From assembly GCA_011526395.1 (NCBI GenBank), contig WTHW01000155.1, forward strand, positions 1-7,654: a DNA stretch of 7,654 nt, read 5' to 3'. The notes below the pieces were generated by a model, which was not told the origin of the DNA, did not search any database, and saw nothing but the letters and a program-made list of their open reading frames with translations. Below, in pieces: positions 1 to 7,226 of this stretch. The DNA is from Alphaproteobacteria bacterium. Lineage in GTDB: Bacteria > Pseudomonadota > Alphaproteobacteria > Puniceispirillales > Puniceispirillaceae. The position numbers were made by a program, and so were the translations under genes. The stretch's first letter is position 1; each line of letters starts with the position of its first letter.

Positions 1-29
1 GAAGATGAATATGCGATGGTCTAAAAGCT

Positions 30-64
30 ATGATAGCAAGCTGGAGACACCAACTTGCTATCAT
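30..64 (-). terminator. Hairpin after acs, probable weak intrinsic terminator
   Basis: The arms at 30-40 and 54-64 (ATGATAGCAAG and CTTGCTATCAT) are perfectly complementary over 11 bp. After one mismatch the stem continues for 3 more pairs (42-44 with 50-52), closing a 5-base loop. The hairpin lies 22 bases past the acs stop codon. Read on the minus strand, it is followed three bases later by only four T residues (AGCTTTTAGA). The stem is strong but the U-tract is poor, so it may terminate weakly or protect the mRNA 3' end. On the plus strand no T-run follows. The window ends too soon to show whether a convergent gene lies to the left. Confidence 0.55.
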
Positions 65-86
65 GAAGTTATGTTATGTGCGCAAG

Positions 87-2027
87 CTAGCGATTCGCGC
101 GGTTTTCAATCAAATCATCAACAACAGATGGATCTGCCAATGTTGATGTATCGCCAAGCTCACCATGCTCATTGGCCGCAATTTTGCGCAAAATGCGGCG
201 CATGATTTTGCCAGAACGCGTCTTTGGAAGACCCGGCGCCCATTGCAATAAATCAGGTGTTGCGATTGGACCGATTTCTTTGCGAACCCATGTGCGAAGC
301 TCAGCTAAAAGCTCATCTGATGTTGGCTCACCTGCGTTCAAAGTGACATAAGCATAAATGCCTTGCCCTTTAATATCATGTGGATAGCCAACAACAGCTG
401 CCTCAGCCACTTTCGGGTGTGCGACAAGCGCTGATTCAACTTCTGCTGTACCCATACGGTGACCTGATACATTGATCACATCATCCACACGACCTGTGAT
501 CCAGTAATAGCCATCTTCATCACGTCGTGCGCCGTCACCTGTGAAATAGCGGCCTTCGAATGTTGAAAAATAAGTATCAATAAAGCGCTGATGGTCACCA
601 TAGACTGTGCGCATTTGGCCAGGCCATGAGGCATTGATACATAAATTGCCTTCAACAGCGCCTTCGATGATATTATTTTCATTATCAACCAGCACAGGTT
701 GTACACCGAAAAACGGCCTTGTTGCTGAACCTGGCTTTGTTTCAGTTGCGCCTGGCAATGGTGTGATAAGGATGCCGCCTGTTTCTGTTTGCCACCATGT
801 ATCAACGATAGGACAGCGGCTATCACCAACCACTTCATGATACCACATCCATGCTTCTGGATTAATTGGCTCACCCACAGATCCAAGAAGACGAAGAGAG
901 CTTCTGTCATGTTTCTTGACAGGGTCAGCACCCTCACGCATCAGCGCGCGTATCGCTGTTGGCGCTGTATAGAAAATATTCACCTTATGCTTTTCAATAA
1001 CCTGCCAGAAACGTGATGAGTCAGGATAGGTTGGCACACCTTCAAACATCAAGGTGATCGCGCCATTGGCAAGCGGACCATAAAGAATATAGCTATGGCC
1101 TGTGACCCAACCCACATCAGCTGTACACCAATAGACATCGCCATCATGGTAATCAAACACATATTTATGTGTCATTGAGGCATAGACCATATAGCCGCCA
1201 GTTGTATGTAGTACGCCCTTTGGTTTGCCTGTAGAGCCTGATGTGTAAAGGATGAAGAGGGGATCTTCAGCATTCATTTCTTCTGCCGGGCAAATCGGTG
1301 AAGCATCTGCCATAGCCTCATGATACCAAATATCACGACCCTCTTTCATAGAGATATCACCGCCTGTGCGCTTTACAACGATACAGCTTGTGCAATCAGG
1401 ACATGATTCTAGTGCGGCATCTGTGTTGGCTTTCAGCGGGATTGGCTTTGCGCCTCTCACACCTTCATCAGATGTGATAACAATTGTGGATTCACAATCT
1501 TGGATACGGCCTGCAAGCGCATCTGGCGAGAAGCCGCCAAAGACAACTGAATGAACAGCACCGATTCTAGCACAAGCAAGCATTGCAACAGCTGCTTCAG
1601 GAACCATCGGCATATAGATAGTGACACGGTCACCTTTTTTAACGCCGCGCCCTTTTAGTACGTTTGAGAATTTACAGACTTCCTCATGCAATTCTTTATA
1701 GCTGATATGCTTTGAGTCATTTGGATCGTCACCCTCCCAGATGATAGCTGTCTGATCGCCGCGCTCTGCAAGATGCCTGTCTAAGCAATTAGCAGAGGCA
1801 TTCAATGTGCCATCATGATACCATTTAATGGATACGTCAGGCTTGTCATATGATACATCGCTTACTTTGCTAAATGGCTTCATCCATTCGATTGTCTGGC
1901 CTTGTTCGCGCCAGAACCCCTCTGGATCCGCTACTGAACGCTCATACATTTCAAGATATTTTGCGTTATCTACATGCGCACGTTCGATTTGTGCAGCTGT
2001 TGGTGCAAATTTTGCGTCATCAGACAT
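87..2027 (-). CDS. acs: Acetyl-CoA synthetase (acetate-CoA ligase, AMP-forming)
   Basis: The product activates acetate with ATP to acetyl-AMP and then transfers the acetyl group to CoA in the cytoplasm, feeding acetate into the TCA or glyoxylate cycle. With the start at 2027 it has 646 residues, close to the roughly 650 usual for Acs. Motifs of the adenylate-forming family appear in order: the P-loop-like YTSGSTGKPKG (261-271), VGEPINPEAW (384-393), WWQTETGG (411-418, including the Trp that limits the acyl pocket to acetate), YFTGDGARRDEDGYYWITGR (494-513) and PKTRSGK (601-607). Lys607 matches the catalytic lysine that is reversibly acetylated in enteric Acs. An upstream in-frame start at 2084 would add 19 residues (MSSLGFGLYF...) unlike the family. 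The ATG at 2027 has GAGGGGG 9 bases upstream and begins MSDDAKFAPT, a typical Acs beginning. It follows recX on the same strand after 76 bases but probably has its own promoter. No acetyltransferase or deacetylase gene is nearby. Confidence 0.97.
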   Translation of the reverse strand: MSDDAKFAPTAAQIERAHVDNAKYLEMYERSVADPEGFWREQGQTIEWMKPFSKVSDVSYDKPDVSIKWYHDGTLNASANCLDRHLAERGDQTAIIWEGDDPNDSKHISYKELHEEVCKFSNVLKGRGVKKGDRVTIYMPMVPEAAVAMLACARIGAVHSVVFGGFSPDALAGRIQDCESTIVITSDEGVRGAKPIPLKANTDAALESCPDCTSCIVVKRTGGDISMKEGRDIWYHEAMADASPICPAEEMNAEDPLFILYTSGSTGKPKGVLHTTGGYMVYASMTHKYVFDYHDGDVYWCTADVGWVTGHSYILYGPLANGAITLMFEGVPTYPDSSRFWQVIEKHKVNIFYTAPTAIRALMREGADPVKKHDRSSLRLLGSVGEPINPEAWMWYHEVVGDSRCPIVDTWWQTETGGILITPLPGATETKPGSATRPFFGVQPVLVDNENNIIEGAVEGNLCINASWPGQMRTVYGDHQRFIDTYFSTFEGRYFTGDGARRDEDGYYWITGRVDDVINVSGHRMGTAEVESALVAHPKVAEAAVVGYPHDIKGQGIYAYVTLNAGEPTSDELLAELRTWVRKEIGPIATPDLLQWAPGLPKTRSGKIMRRILRKIAANEHGELGDTSTLADPSVVDDLIENRANR

Positions 2028-2103
2028 TGGCCTTTTCCCCCTCATTATAATGTCAAAATATAACCCGAACCCCAATGATGACATTTATGTAGCATAGCTT
2101 GGG
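2028..2103 (-). promoter_or_regulatory. recX-acs intergenic region with candidate acs promoter and inverted repeat
   Basis: This 76-base gap holds a 7-bp inverted repeat, plus-strand AATGTCA (2049-2055) and TGACATT (2079-2085), with centres 30 bp apart, about three helical turns. On the minus strand a possible promoter is ATGTCA (2079-2084), a 16-base spacer and TATATT (2057-2062), giving a start near 2050 and a leader of about 23 bases that contains the ribosome binding site. One repeat arm would cover the -35 box and the other the transcription start, which is how a repressor operator is often arranged. A second TATAAT (2044-2049) has no suitable -35 box and would leave almost no leader. 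The arms are seen directly; the promoter and operator roles are inferred. No terminator for recX is apparent here. Confidence 0.35.
2037..2043 (-). promoter_or_regulatory. Ribosome binding site of acs
   Basis: GAGGGGG on the minus strand lies 9 bases before the ATG at 2027. It supports this start over the longer frame from 2084 and over the ATG at 2045, neither of which has a purine-rich site at a suitable distance. Confidence 0.6.
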
Positions 2104-2727
2104 TTAAGTTTCAAAATTTGGTTTTGATTCTGCTTGATACAGTAACTCTTCTGCTTCGTCTGTTGTTTCAATGCGCAAGATTTGTTTAATCAAATCCATT
2201 GAAAAGCCGAGCCTTGCTAATTTGGCAAATTGCTTTGATTGCTCTTCGCGTGATAACGCATCATACTGACTATGAAATGGTCCTAGGCGCTTTTTGCGCA
2301 TGGCACGAATAGCAGCTGCTAGCTCAGCATTTTGATGCTCATCATTGCGATAACTTAATGCGCCTTTGGTTGTATCTTCATCAATGCCCATCTGGCGAAG
2401 CTTGCCGCTTAGCTGATAGGCAGATTGCCCTGTTATGACAGATTGGCGCGCTCTTGCTTGTGCTAATGCGCTATCATCAACATAGCCATATCTTGTGCAG
2501 ATAAGAATAATATCCTCGATAGCGCTTGCGATATCTGTCTCGCTATATCGTGGCTTGTTGCTTTTTTCATCACCATCGCTTGGCACTAATTTTCTTATTG
2601 CAAATTGCTTTAGCACACGCCTTAATCTCTGGCGGCTTGCTTGATAGCGACCAAGATAATGGACAGCCTTATTCATAAGCCTTTTATGAAGTTTGCTGGT
2701 CGAGAGAATATCAACATCTATTTCCAT
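2104..2727 (-). CDS. recX: Regulatory protein RecX
   Basis: RecX proteins bind RecA and limit the growth or stability of RecA filaments, so they tune recombination and the SOS response. The 207-residue product has the three-repeat helical RecX pattern. The first repeat is around 19-45 (NKAVHYLGRYQASRQRLRRV). The second is around 64-95 and contains the hallmark GYVDD (81-85). It is followed by a basic stretch, QLSGKLRQMGI (105-115). The last repeat is around 165-185 and ends in LARLGFSMDLIKQIL. A polar insert (about 49-61) separates the first two repeats. The ATG at 2727 has no clear Shine-Dalgarno sequence. An internal ATG at 2676 follows AAAAGG closely but would cut into the first helix, so the upstream start is preferred. 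recA is not in the window. The gene is divergent from dcd and lies upstream of acs on the same strand. I see no alphaproteobacterial LexA box (GTTC-N7-GTTC) in its upstream gap. Confidence 0.9.
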   Translation of the reverse strand: MEIDVDILSTSKLHKRLMNKAVHYLGRYQASRQRLRRVLKQFAIRKLVPSDGDEKSNKPRYSETDIASAIEDIILICTRYGYVDDSALAQARARQSVITGQSAYQLSGKLRQMGIDEDTTKGALSYRNDEHQNAELAAAIRAMRKKRLGPFHSQYDALSREEQSKQFAKLARLGFSMDLIKQILRIETTDEAEELLYQAESKPNFET

Positions 2728-2882
2728 GGCGTTATCTTATCGAATATTACGAAATAAAGACAGACACCTGCCGGCTTGTTTTTGTTTATGGTAATTTTTT
2801 ACGCTTTGATTTATGGTCGATAAAGCAAATGGCGGCGCCAGTTTTGACGTCATTATAACCAACATTTTGGATGTGCTAAAAC
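2728..2882. promoter_or_regulatory. Divergent recX / dcd promoter region
   Basis: Both flanking genes read outward from this 155-base AT-rich gap. For recX (minus strand) a reasonable promoter is TTAGCA (2874-2879), a 16-base spacer and a perfect TATAAT (2852-2857), which gives a leader of about 117 bases. For dcd (plus strand) TTGACG (2844-2849) is the best -35 box. With a 17-base spacer the -10 would be TTGGAT (2867-2872), a poor match that would leave a leader of only a few bases. TATAAC (2854-2859) is a better -10 box but lacks a -35 partner. The two candidate promoters overlap between about 2844 and 2879. TGACGTCA (2845-2852) and GCCGGC (2769-2774) are short palindromes. Neither GTTC nor GAAC occurs, so a canonical alphaproteobacterial SOS box is absent. 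Confidence 0.4.
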
Positions 2883-4013
2883 ATGCTAGATAGTGATAAT
2901 CAGCCCATAGCAGACGGTATTTTATCATCTGATCAAATAAAAATGGCGATAGCCAATCATGTGATCAAAATGCAATCACCGCCGCTGGATGGGCAAATCC
3001 AACCTGCCAGTCTTGATTTGCGCCTCTCCTCAAGAGCATGGCGCATTCAAACATCCTTTTTGCCAGGTGCGAATGCCACAGTCTCTGACAAGCTAGCCAA
3101 TCTTGCTTTGCATGAGATTGACTTAACTGACGGCGCTGTATTGGAAAAAGGATGTGTCTATTTGGTTGAATTGCAAGAAAGTCTTGCTCTGCCATCTCAC
3201 TTATCGGCCATCGCAAATCCAAAAAGCTCAACAGGGCGCGTTGATGTATTTACCCGTCTTATCACAGATGGCGCGATTGAATTTGAAACAGTGCCACATG
3301 GCTATGAAGGGCCCTTATACGCCGAGATTTCACCGCGCACCTTTTCAGTATTAGTGCGCCCCGGCACAAGGTTATCTCAGCTACGTTTGCGTTGTGGCAA
3401 TGTCGTGCTTGATGATGCGTCACTTGCGCAATTACAAGATGATGCCGCACTTGTGAAATTGGCAAAAGGGCAAGCTGGAAGCGTCAATATCTCGCAAGGT
3501 GTTGGCCTGTCCGTTAACTTTGAGCCAGAAGATGACACAGGTCTGATTGGCTGGCGCGCCAGAAAGCATGCTGGCCTGATTGATATGGATAAGCCCGGCA
3601 CGCTAGCAAAAACACAATTTTGGGAGCGTGTCACAACAGATGACTTAGTCGCTGGTGGCTTGGTCTTAAATCCAGATGAATTCTACATTCTGGCAAGCCG
3701 TGAATATGTCTGTGTGCCTGAAGATTATGCAGCTGAAATGAGTGCTTATGACACCAGAGCTGGTGAGTTCAGAGCGCATTATGCTGGCTTTTTTGATCCC
3801 GGTTTTGGCATTGGCGCAAAAGGCGCAGAACATACAAGAGCTGTGCTAGAAGTGCGCTCTCATGATGTGCCATTTTTGATAGAGCATGATCAAATTGTCT
3901 GCCGCTTGATTTTTGAGCGCATGTCACAACGCCCTGACTGGCTATATGGGGCAGATGGATCTGGATCCAATTATCAATCACAGTCACTGAAGCTGGCAAA
4001 ATATTTTATTTAA
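2883..4013 (+). CDS. dcd: dCTP deaminase, two-domain alphaproteobacterial type
   Basis: The product deaminates dCTP to dUTP, the precursor of dUMP and so of thymidylate. It has 376 residues, about twice the E. coli enzyme (about 193), and belongs to the long family (Pfam DCD) with two copies of the dUTPase-like fold. The N-terminal half carries QPASLDLRL (40-48), NPKSSTGR (112-119, aligned with the RSSLAR segment of E. coli Dcd), YEGPLYAE (141-148, where Glu148 sits at the catalytic glutamate position) and PGTRLSQLRL (160-169). The C-terminal half repeats the pattern in weaker form: DPGFG (305-309), LEVRS with Glu323, and an EHDQIVCRLIFE strand (334-345). It ends in QSQSLKLAKYFI. The ATG at 2883 has no strong ribosome binding site; an in-frame ATG at 2871 is cut off by a stop. 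argD begins 15 bases after the stop, so the two genes are probably co-transcribed. Confidence 0.9.
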   Translation: MLDSDNQPIADGILSSDQIKMAIANHVIKMQSPPLDGQIQPASLDLRLSSRAWRIQTSFLPGANATVSDKLANLALHEIDLTDGAVLEKGCVYLVELQESLALPSHLSAIANPKSSTGRVDVFTRLITDGAIEFETVPHGYEGPLYAEISPRTFSVLVRPGTRLSQLRLRCGNVVLDDASLAQLQDDAALVKLAKGQAGSVNISQGVGLSVNFEPEDDTGLIGWRARKHAGLIDMDKPGTLAKTQFWERVTTDDLVAGGLVLNPDEFYILASREYVCVPEDYAAEMSAYDTRAGEFRAHYAGFFDPGFGIGAKGAEHTRAVLEVRSHDVPFLIEHDQIVCRLIFERMSQRPDWLYGADGSGSNYQSQSLKLAKYFI

Positions 4014-4028
4014 AGGTCGCACATCACA

Positions 4029-5228
4029 ATGAAACCACAAGACACATTTGCCGCTGACCAATCAGCTGTTATGCCCACCTATGGCAGAGCCGATTTATGG
4101 TTTGAGCGTGGTCAAGGAAGCTATTTATATGATTATGACGGGCTTGCCTATCTTGATTGTGCAAGTGGTATTGCTGTGAATAATTTGGGTCATAATCACC
4201 CTCATCTAGTTGCGGCATTGCATGCTCAAATTGACAAGGTTTGGCATGTATCAAACCTCTATCGTATCGAGGGCCAAGAAAAACTAGCCGCAAGATTGGC
4301 AAAGGCGACCGCACTTGAACATGTGTTTTTCTGTAATTCAGGTGCAGAGGCGAATGAAGGCGCTGTTAAGATGGCGCGCCGCTATCACCACGCAAAAGGT
4401 GATACAAATCGCCATGTGATATTATGTGCCGGCGGCGCCTTTCATGGCCGCACATTAGGCATGCTAGCCGCCACAGATAGACCAGCTTTCAGAGAAGGCT
4501 TTGGCCCGATGGCATCTGGTTTTATTCATGCGCCTTTTGGCAATTTAAATGAATTGCGCAATCAGATGAGTGACAAGATTGCCGCGATTTTCATTGAACC
4601 TGTGCAAGGTGAAGGTGGCGCAAATGCGGCGCCTGACGGGTATCTTGAAGGGATCAGAGCAGCCGCAGATGAATTTGGCGCCCTTGTCATCGCAGATGAA
4701 ATTCAAACAGGTATGGGCAGAACAGGTCATTTATTTGCCTATCAAAAGGCAGGCATCCAGCCAGACTTAATCGCTGTTGCCAAAGGGCTTGGCGGCGGAT
4801 TTCCGATGGGCGCTATCATTGCGCGCAAAGAGATTGGTGAGGCGATGGGGCCGGGCAGTCATGGCACAACATTTGGTGGTAATCCTTTGGCTGTTGCCGC
4901 TGGTAATGCTGTGATGGATGTGCTTGAAGATGAGGCATTCTTCCCTGAATTAGGACAGCGCATCTCACAGCTTGATGCTGGTCTGGCAGAACTTGCGAGC
5001 CTTTATGAGGGCAAAATTGCTGAATTGCGCGGCACAGGGTTTCTGCGTGGTATCAAGCTATCTGAGGGGTATGAAGCTGGCGTGTTAAACGGCATGTTAC
5101 GTGACCATAAATTATTGGCTGTGCCAGCCGCAGATAATGTGTTGCGCTTGCTTCCGCCTTTGACAATTTCATCAGATGAAGTCGATGAATTATTGCGCAT
5201 TTTACATAATGCGATGAAAGCATTATAG
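4029..5228 (+). CDS. argD: Acetylornithine aminotransferase
   Basis: This PLP enzyme transfers an amino group from glutamate to N-acetylglutamate semialdehyde, making N-acetylornithine in arginine synthesis. Many ArgD proteins also act on the succinyl-diaminopimelate intermediate of lysine synthesis. The 399-residue product is the usual length for class III aminotransferases. Visible motifs are ASGIAVNNLGHNHP (45-58), FFCNSGAEANEGAVK (100-114, phosphate-binding loop), AFHGRTLG (137-144), EPVQGEGG (190-197), DEIQTGMGRTG (223-233, with Asp223 for the pyridine nitrogen), AKGLGGGFPMGA (251-262, with the PLP lysine at 252) and HGTTFGGNPLA (278-288). The start at 4029 follows dcd by 15 bases. Its only Shine-Dalgarno-like element, AAAGG (4012-4016), overlaps the dcd stop and is 12 bases away, so translational coupling is likely. 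An internal ATG at residue 15 (MPTYGRADL) is a less likely start. argF downstream supports the arginine role over other class III aminotransferases. Confidence 0.95.
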   Translation: MKPQDTFAADQSAVMPTYGRADLWFERGQGSYLYDYDGLAYLDCASGIAVNNLGHNHPHLVAALHAQIDKVWHVSNLYRIEGQEKLAARLAKATALEHVFFCNSGAEANEGAVKMARRYHHAKGDTNRHVILCAGGAFHGRTLGMLAATDRPAFREGFGPMASGFIHAPFGNLNELRNQMSDKIAAIFIEPVQGEGGANAAPDGYLEGIRAAADEFGALVIADEIQTGMGRTGHLFAYQKAGIQPDLIAVAKGLGGGFPMGAIIARKEIGEAMGPGSHGTTFGGNPLAVAAGNAVMDVLEDEAFFPELGQRISQLDAGLAELASLYEGKIAELRGTGFLRGIKLSEGYEAGVLNGMLRDHKLLAVPAADNVLRLLPPLTISSDEVDELLRILHNAMKAL

Positions 5229-5263
5229 TCACCCGCTCTATTGATAATTTGTGATAAGAATTT

Positions 5264-5270
5264 AGGTGAT
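5264..5270 (+). promoter_or_regulatory. Ribosome binding site of argF
   Basis: AGGTGAT matches the downstream part of the extended anti-Shine-Dalgarno complement (AGGAGGTGAT). Aligned on the AGG core, the distance to the ATG at 5274 is 7 bases and to the ATG at 5271 is 4, so 5274 is slightly preferred. The TTG that opens the longest frame at 5241 lies upstream of this site and is unlikely to be the start. Confidence 0.55.
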
Positions 5271-5273
5271 ATG

Positions 5274-6185
5274 ATGCGCCATTTTTTGGATTTGAAAGAT
5301 TTTACGAAAGATGCACTTGAGGCGATGCTTCAAGATGGTCTTGCTATGCGCAAAGCCCTAAAGTCTGGTGAACAACATGCACAGCCTCTTGCAGGCAAGC
5401 ATATTGGTATGATTTTTGAAAAACAATCAACCAGAACAAGAGTGTCATTTGAAGTTGGCATCAGCCAGCTTGGCGGCACACCTATCGTGTTATCTGCTAG
5501 TGATATGCAAATTGGTCGCGGAGAAAGTATTTCTGATACAGCCAAGGTATTATCAGGATATCTTGATGGTATTATGATCCGTTGTCTGTCTCATAATACA
5601 TTGATGGGGTTGTCTGATAATGCCTCTATTCCAGTGATTAACGGGCTAACAGACACATCTCACCCCTGCCAAGTGATGGCAGATATGATGACCATGCTTG
5701 ATGCGCATGGTGTAATTGAAGGCCAGATAGTCTGCTGGGCTGGTGATGGCAATAATATGGCAGTCTCATGGATTGAGGCAGCAGCTGTCATGGGATTTGA
5801 GTTGCGTCTTGCCTGTCCATCAGGCTATGAGCCACCAGCTGATATTATTGCATGGGCACGAGATAAAGGTGCTAGCATCATATTACATGATGATGTGCTA
5901 GAAGCTGCCAAAGATGCACATGTGATTGTCACTGATGTTTGGATTTCAATGGGTGATGAAGAAGGCACACGCGTTCAAGATATGACGCCGTTCCAAGTTA
6001 ATGATGATGTTATGTCTGCCGCCGCACCTGATGCAATCTTCATGCATTGTCTGCCAGCTATCCGTGATATGGAAGTGACAGCCTCTGTGATTGATGGCAA
6101 CCAGTCAATGGTCTGGCAAGAAGCTGAAAATAGACTACATGCGCAAAAAGCCATTTTGGCTTATTGTTGTGGTGAGAAAGCTTAA
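5274..6185 (+). CDS. argF: Ornithine carbamoyltransferase
   Basis: The product joins ornithine and carbamoyl phosphate to give citrulline, the sixth step of arginine synthesis, in the cytoplasm. With the ATG at 5274 it has 303 residues, the usual size; the neighbouring ATG at 5271 would add one. The longest frame opens with a TTG at 5241 and would add MIICDKNLGDM, which does not look like an OTC start. The protein should begin MRHFLDLKDFT. Motifs are STRTR (52-56, carbamoyl phosphate loop), MQIGRGESISDTAKVL (78-93), HPCQ (130-133), DVWISMGDE (221-229, ornithine-binding SMG) and HCLPA (258-262), with AENRLHAQKAI near the C-terminus. The SMG motif, together with the argD neighbour, separates it from aspartate and other carbamoyltransferases. 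After HCLPA the sequence reads IRDMEVT where many alphaproteobacterial enzymes have HRGEEVT. It lies 45 bases after argD. Confidence 0.96.
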   Translation: MRHFLDLKDFTKDALEAMLQDGLAMRKALKSGEQHAQPLAGKHIGMIFEKQSTRTRVSFEVGISQLGGTPIVLSASDMQIGRGESISDTAKVLSGYLDGIMIRCLSHNTLMGLSDNASIPVINGLTDTSHPCQVMADMMTMLDAHGVIEGQIVCWAGDGNNMAVSWIEAAAVMGFELRLACPSGYEPPADIIAWARDKGASIILHDDVLEAAKDAHVIVTDVWISMGDEEGTRVQDMTPFQVNDDVMSAAAPDAIFMHCLPAIRDMEVTASVIDGNQSMVWQEAENRLHAQKAILAYCCGEKA

Positions 6186-6246
6186 AAATAGACATTACCA
6201 AGATTATATAGCTTGAACCAAATAATACATATTGAATTTGTGTGAT

Positions 6247-6252
6247 AAAGGG
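6247..6252 (+). promoter_or_regulatory. Ribosome binding site of hslO
   Basis: AAAGGG lies 10 bases before the ATG at 6263 and inside the extension that would begin with the GTG at 6242. It favours the ATG start. The fit is moderate because the spacing is slightly long. Confidence 0.45.
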
Positions 6253-6262
6253 CTCTGTTATA

Positions 6263-7192
6263 ATGCGTAATACAGACAAGGTTTTGCCATTTTATTTAAC
6301 AGGCGAGGAAGGAAACACACCTCGCATTCGCGGCAGAATTGCCCGATTGCATCATGCCAGCAATGCCATCCTGTCACGTCATGACTATCCTGATATTGTG
6401 GCAGGGCTATGTGCAGAGACAATGGCTTTGACGTCTATATTGGCAAGCATGATGTCGTTCGAAGGTGTTTTCACTGTTCAGGCCAAAGGTGATGGTGCGA
6501 TTAAAACGCTGATGGCTGATATGACTGATGATGGCGCCATGCGCTGTTATGCGGCTTTTGGTGATGATGATATGCTTGGCGATGCTTATCAGGGGCCAGC
6601 CTTGTTGCCGCGCCTGACAGGGTCAGGTTATATGGCATTCACAGTTGATCATCAGGTCACGAACAGACGCTATCAAGGCATTGTTGAGCTTGATGGCCCG
6701 CATTTAGGTGATGCCGCTACGGCGTGGTATAAAAATTCAGAACAATTATCATCTCTTGTGATGACGTTAGCTGAAAAAACCGACGATGGGTGGGTATCTT
6801 CAGCTCTCATGTTGCAACAAATCGCAACAAGTGGCGGAAAGTCAGATGATGATCTCTACACCCAACCTGAAGAGATGGACGCCGCCTCACAAGATTTATG
6901 GCATACAGCGATGACATTATGTAGTTCTGTAAAACCAGAAGAATTGCTCGATACCTCATTGCCACTAGACCAGCTTGTCTATCGTTTATTTGGCACAATA
7001 GGCGCACATAGTCAGCCTGAACGTGATGTGCGTGACCAATGTCGTTGTTCGCCTGAAAAAGTTGAAACAATGCTAGATGGTCTGTCATCAGAGCAACGTG
7101 ATAGCCTAGCAGATGAAAATGGCCGGCTCGTTGTCTCATGTGAATTCTGTAAGACAGAACGCGCATTTGATTTGGCAAATTACACATCTTGA
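6263..7192 (+). CDS. hslO: Redox-regulated chaperone Hsp33
   Basis: Hsp33 is a cytoplasmic holdase. When oxidised it releases zinc, forms disulfides and binds unfolding proteins during oxidative or bleach-type stress. With the ATG at 6263 the product has 309 residues (316 from a GTG at 6242), a little above the usual roughly 290. The N-terminal chaperone domain starts with LPFYL and includes HDYPDIVAGLCAETMAL (40-56), a VQAKGDGAIKTLMADMT segment (about 72-88) and YQGIVEL (137-143). The C-terminal redox switch has all four zinc cysteines, CRC (260 and 262) and CEFC (293 and 296), separated by a helical stretch. The ATG start is chosen because it has AAAGGG upstream and because MRNTDKVLPFYL matches typical family beginnings. 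The gene follows argF after 77 bases, an order known from other alphaproteobacteria. No heat-shock promoter is obvious in that gap. Confidence 0.95.
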   Translation: MRNTDKVLPFYLTGEEGNTPRIRGRIARLHHASNAILSRHDYPDIVAGLCAETMALTSILASMMSFEGVFTVQAKGDGAIKTLMADMTDDGAMRCYAAFGDDDMLGDAYQGPALLPRLTGSGYMAFTVDHQVTNRRYQGIVELDGPHLGDAATAWYKNSEQLSSLVMTLAEKTDDGWVSSALMLQQIATSGGKSDDDLYTQPEEMDAASQDLWHTAMTLCSSVKPEELLDTSLPLDQLVYRLFGTIGAHSQPERDVRDQCRCSPEKVETMLDGLSSEQRDSLADENGRLVVSCEFCKTERAFDLANYTS

Positions 7193-7226
7193 TAATGTAA
7201 ATCGCATCTTGAGTTAGGCCGCGGAT

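Noticed and set aside
5..205. Plus-strand open frame at the left edge
   Set aside because: It spans the hairpin and the 3' end of acs on the opposite strand, and its composition looks like antisense acs.
2738..2755. LexA-like site in CGAATATTACGAAA upstream of recX
   Set aside because: It has two CGAA blocks 5 bases apart, not GAAC-N7-GAAC or GTTC-N7-GTTC, so it does not fit the known alphaproteobacterial SOS box.
2737..2928. Small minus-strand open frame of 63 codons between recX and dcd, overlapping the dcd start
   Set aside because: It covers the divergent promoter region, has no family-like pattern or clear ribosome binding site, and runs into the dcd coding sequence on the other strand.
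6186..6262. Promoter for hslO in the argF-hslO gap
   Set aside because: TATATA (6205-6210) pairs only with a weak TTAAAA at 6182-6187, and TATAAT at 6259-6264 overlaps the start codon. Neither is convincing enough to annotate.
6807..7187. Minus-strand open frame of 126 codons inside hslO
   Set aside because: It lies wholly antisense to the conserved Hsp33 linker and zinc domain and shows no recognisable protein pattern.
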